Shown here one piece after another: positions 19,254 through 28,339 of a stretch of DNA of 64,000 bases (position 1 is its first letter; every line of letters starts with the position of its first letter). The notes beneath the pieces are model-generated. The model was not told the DNA's origin. It searched no databases and saw only the letters and a program-made list of their open reading frames with translations. The position numbers and the translations under genes are program-made. This DNA is from Agarophyton chilense (lineage: Eukaryota > Rhodophyta > Florideophyceae > Gracilariales > Gracilariaceae): assembly GCA_030374765.1 (NCBI GenBank), contig JARGXX010000044.1, forward strand, positions 1-64,000, read 5' to 3'.

Positions 19254-20543
19254 TTAATGAGCAGTTTTCATGTGGGATTCGGCCATCGCTCTTTGCGAAA
19301 ACAGGATGCCGCAAATCTGGCACTTGAACCCCGCCTCAACGCAGTGAACAGTACTCAAATGCCTTTCTAGGTTCTGTTTCTGGTCAAACCGATGCGAGCA
19401 TACGGGGCAGACAAAGGGGCGCACCTGAGTTACCCCATCCAATATGGATATGTCAAAGAAGATGGTTTCAAAAGCAATTGCAAAGAGAAATGTTAGAAAA
19501 GACCGACGTGATTGAGATCCGCAGTGAAAGCTGAAGTAACTCACTTTTCGATGAATGGCTTGGATGTGTCGCACCTTATGATGCTTGCGACCAAACGACT
19601 TCGTACACCACTCACACTGGAAAATCTGGGGACGTTTGGTACGGGAGCCTGTGATGCCAAGTTTTTCGAGTCCTGGTTGATGGGTTGGAAATGATGAGCA
19701 ACCAGCAGGAGCTGTACGTATCGGCAACAACGAATCGTCACGGAGGTTGTGCTCAGGAGACCGGTGGGAAACTTCTTGAACGAGACACGACGCTTCCGGG
19801 GCAGGATAAGGCACATGAACTGGAGATTGGCGAATGCTATCTGAACAAAATCTCTGTGCAATCTCTGGGGCGCCTTCATCCCGACTCTTGCGCTCCTGAG
19901 GTAGTTTCAGAACACTTTTTCTTCGCCACGCTGTTTCCCCATGGCGGTGTTGGTGTGGGATTTCCGTGTAGTGTTCATTTCCGTGGGACTGGAGTGCAGG
20001 AATGGGGTGAGTGCCCCTTGCTTCCTGAAACCGTTCGAGAGACACGGGACGAGCGGTTCCACTTCCACTCCGACGGACATCGCAAGAAGTGGGTTGATGA
20101 CCGAATCCAAGTCTTGAATCTTCCGGGCGGCCGAATGGGCGGCCGAATAGAGATTGGAAACTCGAAAGACTTTGTGGTTGCGGGTTTCCAAGCGGCGGTA
20201 GTCGAAGAGATCTAAATTGATGGCCAGATGGAAGTCTGGAATCGCCTGGGCGGCCAAATGAAGATTCGAAACCCGGAAGACTTCCCGGTTGAGATATTCC
20301 AAGCGGCGGTAGTCGTTGAGAAATAAATCGATGGCCGGATGGAAGTCTTGAATCTTCCGAGCGGCCGAATAGAGATTGGAAGCTTGGAAGACTCCCTGCT
20401 TGAGGGTTTCCAAGCGGCGGTAGTCGGAGAGCGCGGGGGAACTCATCTAAGCTTCTTCTGTTTTGGTTGCTGCGATTTGTGTAGTTCAATCCCCTTCTCT
20501 TGAGAAACCCCGAAAACTGGTGTGCAACAAGTTCATTGTCCAT
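19254..20543 (-). CDS. C2H2 zinc-finger protein, unit 2
   Basis: 429 open codons. Residues about 35-165 hold three-plus repeats of ~38 residues (RLPPLGNPQ/SQ, GSLPxFxS, FGRxxDSRL). A basic, low-complexity middle follows. Finger 1 is CEWC..HIQAIH, finger 2 CPVC..HLSTVH, finger 3 CQIC..HMKTAH, all C-x2-C-x12-H-x4-H. Between fingers 1 and 2 a 120-nt stretch (19425-19544) starts GTGAGT and ends CTCAG and is hydrophobic in translation. It is very likely an in-frame intron whose removal puts the fingers at normal linker spacing. The frame stops (TAA, 19254) just before a decayed fourth finger. Likely a nuclear DNA-binding protein. The start Met and any 5' exons are unproven. Confidence 0.8.
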   Translation of the reverse strand: MDNELVAHQFSGFLKRRGLNYTNRSNQNRRSLDEFPRALRLPPLGNPQAGSLPSFQSLFGRSEDSRLPSGHRFISQRLPPLGISQPGSLPGFESSFGRPGDSRLPSGHQFRSLRLPPLGNPQPQSLSSFQSLFGRPFGRPEDSRLGFGHQPTSCDVRRSGSGTARPVSLERFQEARGTHPIPALQSHGNEHYTEIPHQHRHGETAWRRKSVLKLPQERKSRDEGAPEIAQRFCSDSIRQSPVHVPYPAPEASCLVQEVSHRSPEHNLRDDSLLPIRTAPAGCSSFPTHQPGLEKLGITGSRTKRPQIFQCEWCTKSFGRKHHKVRHIQAIHRKVSYFSFHCGSQSRRSFLTFLFAIAFETIFFDISILDGVTQVRPFVCPVCSHRFDQKQNLERHLSTVHCVEAGFKCQICGILFSQRAMAESHMKTAH

Positions 20544-20984
20544 CTTAAACGATTGGGTTGTTTGTTGTGTGAGATGCCTTGCTTATTTCGAGGGAGGACG
20601 CAAGGATTGAAACGCGTGTAAAGTACACAGAACAAACGGTGAGGGAAACGCTTCAACACACAGAGGGCGATATTTCTCGACCAACTTTGATGGCAAAGAC
20701 GCAAGGTAGCTCGGTGTTCGCCGGCGACACCAGCGTCCAAGTACTGAAAAGTGTGATCTGTTTCAATTCGATCTAGTGTCCGAAAGTACTCGAAGTTTTT
20801 CGTCACGGAGCATCATCTCTCATCGCAGCCGAAAAGCACACTGGTTTCCATTCTCTGTGAAAACCAAAATTTGAACGCGGTGTGAATCATCTTGGACCAG
20901 TTTTGTCGCAATAAACCAGAACAGAAAGAATTCAGGAGCTGTGCTCTCCAACAAAATCACGGACTGAACAGCATTTGATTCTCG

Positions 20985-21357
20985 TTGCAAAACAGAGGGA
21001 AGCGCATGGCAGCATGGATGTCGACCGCATGGCAAGACGCTGGTGTCTGTCATACGACAGCATTCGTTGGGTTCCAAGAGACGCACATGCGTATGCAAAT
21101 CAGAAGCTGGTGCAGATGGCACGAACAAGCAGAACGAAATGCGCTCAGCGTTGCTCTGGGTGCAGTTGCCGCAGTTGGTGTCGTCGAAGGAAACAAAGTG
21201 ATTCGAGATATCAACACAGTTGGACATAAGTGAGTGCGGTGGTCGCTGGCTTGTCTCCTGTAGTGGAATAGAGGTACATGTTGGACAGCCCTCACTTGTA
21301 TCATTGATATTCAAAAACGGTAGATACTACTATGATGTCGCTCGGAAAGTATCTTGA
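20985..21357 (+). CDS. hypothetical plus-strand gene in unit 2
   Basis: Same frame as in unit 1, here with Asp in WQDAGV. The putative 34-nt intron is 21230-21263 (GTGAGT..CTGTAG). Splicing joins DINTVGH to NGIEVHVGQP and ends at a TGA at 21355. No family recognised. Confidence 0.3.
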
Positions 21358-21507
21358 GCAGCTGTGACCATACGAGTGATCAGATGTGATCCGAGATACG
21401 AAAAAGACATAGAATTTTTTTTGTGGCGTTGTGGATGCAGTTTACAGAATTGGGAGCGTTTACTGAACGCGGAAGGGAATTTGGAGAATGCTCATCCGAC
21501 TTTTGGG

Positions 21508-21763
21508 GGTTTTAAATGTCAGCTTTGCAAGATCTACTTTCTGAACATGGATGATGTTTTGACCGAGGGAAGCGCAGAGCACCCTCACTGTCACAGTTCA
21601 TCAACGGTTGTGAAGAGAGTATAGTTTGCGACTTTAGCAGTCCAACTACACTCTCTTCACATCCGTCGATAAACTGTGGCGATTTGGGTGCTCTGCGCGT
21701 ACATGCCTCAAATAATCCTCCATCTCCGTAAAGTAGATCTTGTACAGCCTAAATTGCAAATGC
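21508..21763. repeat. palindromic tail-to-tail junction, unit 2/3
   Basis: Exact repeat of the unit 1/2 junction, 2518 bp away. Confidence 0.85.
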
Positions 21764-21771
21764 TCGAAAGC

Positions 21772-23061
21772 TTAATGAGCAGTTTTCATGTGGGATTCGG
21801 CCATCGCTCTTTGCGAAAACAGGATGCCGCAAATCTGGCACTTGAACCCCGCCTCAACGCAGTGAACAGTACTCAAATGCCTTTCTAGGTTCTGTTTCTG
21901 GTCAAACCGATGCGAGCATACGGGGCAGACAAAGGGGCGCACCTGAGTTACCCCATCCAATATGGATATGTCAAAGAAGATGGTTTCAAAAGCAATTGCA
22001 AAGAGAAATGTTAGAAAAGACCGACGTGATTGAGATCCGCAGTGAAAGCTGAAGTAACTCACTTTTCGATGAATGGCTTGGATGTGTCGCACCTTATGAT
22101 GCTTGCGACCAAACGACTTCGTACACCACTCACACTGGAAAATCTGGGGACGTTTGGTACGGGAGCCTGTGATGCCAAGTTTTTCGAGTCCTGGTTGATG
22201 GGTTGGAAATGATGAGCAACCAGCAGGAGCTGTACGTATCGGCAACAACGAATCGTCACGGAGGTTGTGCTCAGGAGACCGGTGGGAAACTTCTTGAACG
22301 AGACACGACGCTTCCGGGGCAGGATAAGGCACATGAACTGGAGATTGGCGAATGCTATCTGAACAAAATCTCTGTGCAATCTCTGGGGCGCCTTCATCCC
22401 GACTCTTGCGCTCCTGAGGTAGTTTCAGAACACTTTTTCTTCGCCACGCTGTTTCCCCATGGCGGTGTTGGTGTGGGATTTCCGTGTAGTGTTCATTTCC
22501 GTGGGACTGGAGTGCAGGAATGGGGTGAGTGCCCCTTGCTTCCTGAAACCGTTCGAGAGACACGGGACGAGCGGTTCCACTTCCACTCCGACGGACATCG
22601 CAAGAAGTGGGTTGATGACCGAATCCAAGTCTTGAATCTTCCGGGCGGCCGAATGGGCGGCCGAATAGAGATTGGAAACTCGAAAGACTTTGTGGTTGCG
22701 GGTTTCCAAGCGGCGGTAGTCGAAGAGATCTAAATTGATGGCCAGATGGAAGTCTGGAATCGCCTGGGCGGCCAAATGAAGATTCGAAACCCGGAAGACT
22801 TCCCGGTTGAGATATTCCAAGCGGCGGTAGTCGTTGAGAAATAAATCGATGGCCGGATGGAAGTCTTGAATCTTCCGAGCGGCCGAATAGAGATTGGAAG
22901 CTTGGAAGACTCCCTGCTTGAGGGTTTCCAAGCGGCGGTAGTCGGAGAGCGCGGGGGAACTCATCTAAGCTTCTTCTGTTTTGGTTGCTGCGATTTGTGT
23001 AGTTCAATCCCCTTCTCTTGAGAAACCCCGAAAACTGGTGTGCAACAAGTTCATTGTCCAT
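21772..23061 (-). CDS. C2H2 zinc-finger protein, unit 3
   Basis: Protein identical to unit 2 over all 429 codons: N-terminal ~38-residue repeats, then three fingers, with the putative in-frame intron at 21943-22062. An overlapping frame (22425-22964) is also open through the repeat region, which is expected when a repeat unit is a multiple of three. Confidence 0.8.
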   Translation of the reverse strand: MDNELVAHQFSGFLKRRGLNYTNRSNQNRRSLDEFPRALRLPPLGNPQAGSLPSFQSLFGRSEDSRLPSGHRFISQRLPPLGISQPGSLPGFESSFGRPGDSRLPSGHQFRSLRLPPLGNPQPQSLSSFQSLFGRPFGRPEDSRLGFGHQPTSCDVRRSGSGTARPVSLERFQEARGTHPIPALQSHGNEHYTEIPHQHRHGETAWRRKSVLKLPQERKSRDEGAPEIAQRFCSDSIRQSPVHVPYPAPEASCLVQEVSHRSPEHNLRDDSLLPIRTAPAGCSSFPTHQPGLEKLGITGSRTKRPQIFQCEWCTKSFGRKHHKVRHIQAIHRKVSYFSFHCGSQSRRSFLTFLFAIAFETIFFDISILDGVTQVRPFVCPVCSHRFDQKQNLERHLSTVHCVEAGFKCQICGILFSQRAMAESHMKTAH

Positions 23062-23502
23062 CTTAAACGATTGGGTTGTTTGTTGTGTGAGATGCCTTGC
23101 TTATTTCGAGGGAGGACGCAAGGATTGAAACGCGTGTAAAGTACACAGAACAAACGGTGAGGGAAACGCTTCAACACACAGAGGGCGATATTTCTCGACC
23201 AACTTTGATGGCAAAGACGCAAGGTAGCTCGGTGTTCGCCGGCGACACCAGCGTCCAAGTACTGAAAAGTGTGATCTGTTTCAATTCGATCTAGTGTCCG
23301 AAAGTACTCGAAGTTTTTCGTCACGGAGCATCATCTCTCATCGCAGCCGAAAAGCACACTGGTTTCCATTCTCTGTGAAAACCAAAATTTGAACGCGGTG
23401 TGAATCATCTTGGACCAGTTTTGTCGCAATAAACCAGAACAGAAAGAATTCAGGAGCTGTGCTCTCCAACAAAATCACGGACTGAACAGCATTTGATTCT
23501 CG

Positions 23503-23875
23503 TTGCAAAACAGAGGGAAGCGCATGGCAGCATGGATGTCGACCGCATGGCAAGGCGCCGGTGTCTGTCATACGACAGCATTCGTTGGGTTCCAAGAGAC
23601 GCACATGCGTATGCAAATCAGAAGCTGGTGCAGATGGCACGAACAAGCAGAACGAAATGCGCTCAGCGTTGCTCTGGGTGCAGTTGCCGCAGTTGGTGTC
23701 GTCGAAGGAAACAAAGTGATTCGAGATATCAACACAGTTGGACATAAGTGAGTGCGGTGGTCGCTGGCTTGTCTCCTGTAGTGGAATAGAGGTACATGTT
23801 GGACAGCCCTCACTTGTATCATTGATATTCAAAAACGGTAGATACTACTATGATGTCGCTCGGAAAGTATCTTGA
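23503..23875 (+). CDS. hypothetical plus-strand gene in unit 3
   Basis: Carries the Gly variant (WQGAGV), as in unit 1. Putative 34-nt intron at 23748-23781. Function unknown. Confidence 0.3.
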
Positions 23876-24025
23876 GCAGCTGTGACCATACGAGTGATCA
23901 GATGTGATCCGAGATACGAAAAAGACATAGAATTTTTTTTGTGGCGTTGTGGATGCAGTTTACAGAATTGGGAGCGTTTACTGAACGCGGAAGGGAATTT
24001 GGAGAATGCTCATCCGACTTTTGGG

Positions 24026-24281
24026 GGTTTTAAATGTCAGCTTTGCAAGATCTACTTTCTGAACATGGATGATGTTTTGACCGAGGGAAGCGCAGAGCAC
24101 CCTCACTGTCACAGTTCATCAACGGTTGTGAAGAGAGTATAGTTTGCGACTTTAGCAGTCCAACTGCACTCTCTTCACATCCGTCGATAAACTGTGGCGA
24201 TTTGGGTGCTCTGCGCGTACATGCCTCAAATAATCCTCCATCTCCGTAAAGTAGATCTTGTACAGCCTAAATTGCAAATGC
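24026..24281. repeat. palindromic tail-to-tail junction, unit 3/4
   Basis: As in the other junctions except for one base (CAACTGCAC for CAACTACAC near 24163), which changes the stop of the minus-strand finger-4 remnant. Confidence 0.85.
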
Positions 24282-24289
24282 TCGAAAGC

Positions 24290-25579
24290 TTAATGAGCAG
24301 TTTTCATGTGGGATTCGGCCATCGCTCTTTGCGAAAACAGGATGCCGCAAATCTGGCACTTGAACCCCGCCTCAACGCAGTGAACAGTACTCAAATGCCT
24401 TTCTAGGTTCTGTTTCTGGTCAAACCGATGCGAGCATACGGGGCAGACAAAGGGGCGCACCTGAGTTACCCCATCCAATATGGATATGTCAAAGAAGATG
24501 GTTTCAAAAGCAATTGCAAAGAGAAATGTTAGAAAAGACCGACGTGATTGAGATCCGCAGTGAAAGCTGAAGTAACTCACTTTTCGATGAATGGCTTGGA
24601 TGTGTCGCACCTTATGATGCTTGCGACCAAACGACTTCGTACACCACTCACACTGGAAAATCTGGGGACGTTTGGTACGGGAGCCTGTGATGCCAAGTTT
24701 TTCGAGTCCTGGTTGATGGGTTGGAAATGATGAGCAACCAGCAGGAGCTGTACGTATCGGCAACAACGAATCGTCACGGAGGTTGTGCTCAGGAGACCGG
24801 TGGGAAACTTCTTGAACGAGACACGACGCTTCCGGGGCAGGATAAGGCACATGAACTGGAGATTGGCGAATGCTATCTGAACAAAATCTCTGTGCAATCT
24901 CTGGGGCGCCTTCATCCCGACTCTTGCGCTCCTGAGGTAGTTTCAGAACACTTTTTCTTCGCCACGCTGTTTCCCCATGGCGGTGTTGGTGTGGGATTTC
25001 CGTGTAGTGTTCATTTCCGTGGGACTGGAGTGCAGGAATGGGGTGAGTGCCCCTTGCTTCCTGAAACCGTTCGAGAGACACGGGACGAGCGGTTCCACTT
25101 CCACTCCGACGGACATCGCAAGAAGTGGGTTGATGACCGAATCCAAGTCTTGAATCTTCCGGGCGGCCGAATGGGCGGCCGAATAGAGATTGGAAACTCG
25201 AAAGACTTTGTGGTTGCGGGTTTCCAAGCGGCGGTAGTCGAAGAGATCTAAATTGATGGCCAGATGGAAGTCTGGAATCGCCTGGGCGGCCAAATGAAGA
25301 TTCGAAACCCGGAAGACTTCCCGGTTGAGATATTCCAAGCGGCGGTAGTCGTTGAGAAATAAATCGATGGCCGGATGGAAGTCTTGAATCTTCCGAGCGG
25401 CCGAATAGAGATTGGAAGCTTGGAAGACTCCCTGCTTGAGGGTTTCCAAGCGGCGGTAGTCGGAGAGCGCGGGGGAACTCATCTAAGCTTCTTCTGTTTT
25501 GGTTGCTGCGATTTGTGTAGTTCAATCCCCTTCTCTTGAGAAACCCCGAAAACTGGTGTGCAACAAGTTCATTGTCCAT
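24290..25579 (-). CDS. C2H2 zinc-finger protein, unit 4
   Basis: 429 codons, identical to units 2 and 3, with its intron at 24461-24580. It is the copy nearest the right inverted arm. Its upstream region is complete to 26515, where the array breaks into unrelated sequence, so any promoter beyond that point would be unique to this copy. Confidence 0.8.
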   Translation of the reverse strand: MDNELVAHQFSGFLKRRGLNYTNRSNQNRRSLDEFPRALRLPPLGNPQAGSLPSFQSLFGRSEDSRLPSGHRFISQRLPPLGISQPGSLPGFESSFGRPGDSRLPSGHQFRSLRLPPLGNPQPQSLSSFQSLFGRPFGRPEDSRLGFGHQPTSCDVRRSGSGTARPVSLERFQEARGTHPIPALQSHGNEHYTEIPHQHRHGETAWRRKSVLKLPQERKSRDEGAPEIAQRFCSDSIRQSPVHVPYPAPEASCLVQEVSHRSPEHNLRDDSLLPIRTAPAGCSSFPTHQPGLEKLGITGSRTKRPQIFQCEWCTKSFGRKHHKVRHIQAIHRKVSYFSFHCGSQSRRSFLTFLFAIAFETIFFDISILDGVTQVRPFVCPVCSHRFDQKQNLERHLSTVHCVEAGFKCQICGILFSQRAMAESHMKTAH

Positions 25580-26020
25580 CTTAAACGATTGGGTTGTTTG
25601 TTGTGTGAGATGCCTTGCTTATTTCGAGGGAGGACGCAAGGATTGAAACGCGTGTAAAGTACACAGAACAAACGGTGAGGGAAACGCTTCAACACACAGA
25701 GGGCGATATTTCTCGACCAACTTTGATGGCAAAGACGCAAGGTAGCTCGGTGTTCGCCGGCGACACCAGCGTCCAAGTACTGAAAAGTGTGATCTGTTTC
25801 AATTCGATCTAGTGTCCGAAAGTACTCGAAGTTTTTCGTCACGGAGCATCATCTCTCATCGCAGCCGAAAAGCACACTGGTTTCCATTCTCTGTGAAAAC
25901 CAAAATTTGAACGCGGTGTGAATCATCTTGGACCAGTTTTGTCGCAATAAACCAGAACAGAAAGAATTCAGGAGCTGTGCTCTCCAACAAAATCACGGAC
26001 TGAACAGCATTTGATTCTCG

Positions 26021-26393
26021 TTGCAAAACAGAGGGAAGCGCATGGCAGCATGGATGTCGACCGCATGGCAAGACGCTGGTGTCTGTCATACGACAGCATT
26101 CGTTGGGTTCCAAGAGACGCACATGCGTATGCAAATCAGAAGCTGGTGCAGATGGCACGAACAAGCAGAACGAAATGCGCTCAGCGTTGCTCTGGGTGCA
26201 GTTGCCGCAGTTGGTGTCGTCGAAGGAAACAAAGTGATTCGAGATATCAACACAGTTGGACATAAGTGAGTGCGGTGGTCGCTGGCTTGTCTCCTGTAGT
26301 GGAATAGAGGTACATGTTGGACAGCCCTCACTTGTATCATTGATATTCAAAAACGGTAGATACTACTATGATGTCGCTCGGAAAGTATCTTGA
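26021..26393 (+). CDS. hypothetical plus-strand gene in unit 4
   Basis: Asp variant (WQDAGV), matching unit 2. Putative 34-nt intron at 26266-26299. Function unknown. Confidence 0.3.
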
Positions 26394-26515
26394 GCAGCTG
26401 TGACCATACGAGTGATCAGATGTGATCCGAGATACGAAAAAGACATAGAATTTTTTTTGTGGCGTTGTGGATGCAGTTTACAGAATTGGGAGCGTTTACT
26501 GAACGCGGAAGGGAA

Positions 26516-27376
26516 TTTCATCTTGATGGAAAGCTGTGCGCTTTGGAAACAATAATGGACATCCATAGGCAGATAGTGCTTCACGTGATGGATGATATCA
26601 GCTTTGGTAAAATGTACATGTTGTTCGCGACTGTGCCCCAAGCACAGAAACGTGCACCGTAACCTTTCCGTCTCCAACCTCTTTGTCCCTCGACCGCATC
26701 TGAACAGATGCTGATTCGGCAGCGTATTTGAAACTGGCAGATGGGCAACTGATTACGTGCAGCAGTTGCGTACCTTCTGTACTAGTATGCTTCCTCCCGA
26801 GCGTAGCGAAATCAAACTGTATTCATGAGCTGGCGCAAATGTGGCTATCAAGCAGTTTTGCAGGTGACACTCCAGCAAGTGTTCTAAAGAGAAAACGGAT
26901 TGGCCAGTGTGACACCATTTCTTGTGAACTTAAAATGTCCCTGTAGGTGAGAATGCAATCAATGGACCGTATGTGCGAGCTCAAGGTTGGCTGAAACGGT
27001 ACAGATTGAAAACAGTTTGGCGTACTGTCTCGCATCTCGTAGGACCACCGCAACGGTGCTGCAGAATTGGAACGATCATAAAATATTGTAAAGCACAGGC
27101 CGTGGCTTGATCACCTTTCTCCACTCCTGTCTATTGTGCCCTCGACTTTCGTTTTCCCGATCGAAGGCTGGATCTTTTCGATCGTTGTGCCGTGCGCTTT
27201 TCGCTTGGGCTTAAATGAAAATCCACGATGGGCGTCCATGTCCATCATCGTTGCTCTGGGAACCACAAAGTCTTCTGAGTAATTCAGCGTACTTTTCCAG
27301 AATTATGGTTGATATTCATAGAGCTGTGTCTTCAAAGGAGGAAAAAAGAAAGCACGGGCACGAAATCACAGGAAAT
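26516..27376. other. unique spacer between array and right arm
   Basis: No intact gene. At about 26846-26890 the plus strand encodes SSSFAGDTPASVLK. The array encodes SSVFAGDTSVQVLK on the same strand (for example 20707-20748). Most base differences fall at third codon positions, which hints at a small shared exon. Nothing else is recognised. Confidence 0.4.
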
Positions 27377-27950
27377 GGTGATCTAATCTATTCCATATGA
27401 AAACAAAGAAGAAGCGATCTGTCCTACACATAGTGTCGTTGTTGGACTTGTTACAGTGGCTGGCAATTGTTTCTTGTAAAGACTTTGCTCCGAGTCGCGG
27501 ACGCATATTGCGTAGTTCGAAACTCTGTCAGCATGTCGGAAGTCTGCGGCGGCAACAGAATTGTTCACCTTACCCATCCCACTTGAAGGTGAACGATTGA
27601 AGCGGCAACCCTTGCATCTGCAGGCCGTTGTTGTTCGAATATTTTCTCTCTCAGGACACGGGATGACGCGCCCAGAGGGCACCAGAAATCCTTCAAATAA
27701 AAGGCCCAGGTACCCCGCGCCCAGCTTGCAGTGGCATCATCTTCATCTAGCACGTGAATACTCCGGCCGAGCTTCGATGGTAACGGTCTCAAGAGCTACA
27801 AAAAAGCAATAGCTGTGGTTCGAATTCGTTTCGGAGCCGACATTCAAATTCGACTTTGACAAATCCTGTGCTCATGCCCAACGCTGTCTACCTGTAGGAG
27901 CAGCCGCCCCATTTCCATTCAAGCGCTCACGATGCAAGAAAGTAGCCTTC
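27377..27950. repeat. right arm of large inverted repeat
   Basis: Reverse-complement partner of 15131-15710. On the minus strand it carries the same HVLDEDDATASWARGTW frame, pointing into the array, and so sits 5' of the zinc-finger genes on this side too. Confidence 0.85.
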
Positions 27951-28339
27951 GGTCAAAAAGTTCTCCCATCCATGTTGTCTCCACTAACGCCAGACAAACT
28001 CATATTTGCTTCATCACGTGCACTATATGGTTTCTTTAGCTGGTTGTGTGATTTATGCGCTGCTTTCCATTTTCCAGGTATTCTCGGGACACTGAATTAG
28101 CGTTTACGTGTGCTGTTCTACCCCCTCTCCCGCCCCCTCTCACATACAGGCTCACTCGCAACACAACCACCAACAGCTCAAGCAACCACAGCAACCGCAG
28201 TCCCCCCCAGCGGATTGTATCGACCTCCTCGTTCAAAGCCTCGCCCTTCCCATCCGTATCGCTAATTTGGCGCACACCATCCACAACTCGGCCGAGCCCC
28301 GGCCCCCGAATCTATACACCTCCGCCTGTGTTCTTTACC

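Larger units (their letters stand above)
16680..26515. repeat. tandem array, 2518-bp unit, about 3.9 copies
   Basis: Exact 2518-bp offsets hold throughout. Units differ by a few bases: one inserted T in unit 1 (about 16805), a two-base variant alternating between units (near 18517, 21035, 23553, 26071), and one base in the third junction. Each unit holds a minus-strand zinc-finger gene, its upstream region, a plus-strand hypothetical frame, and a plus-strand fragment of a converging finger. The array stops abruptly at 26515. Confidence 0.97.

Noticed and set aside
20707..20770. Actin-like FAGDT motif
   Set aside because: Only a handful of residues match, and no other actin motif is present in the unit or spacer.
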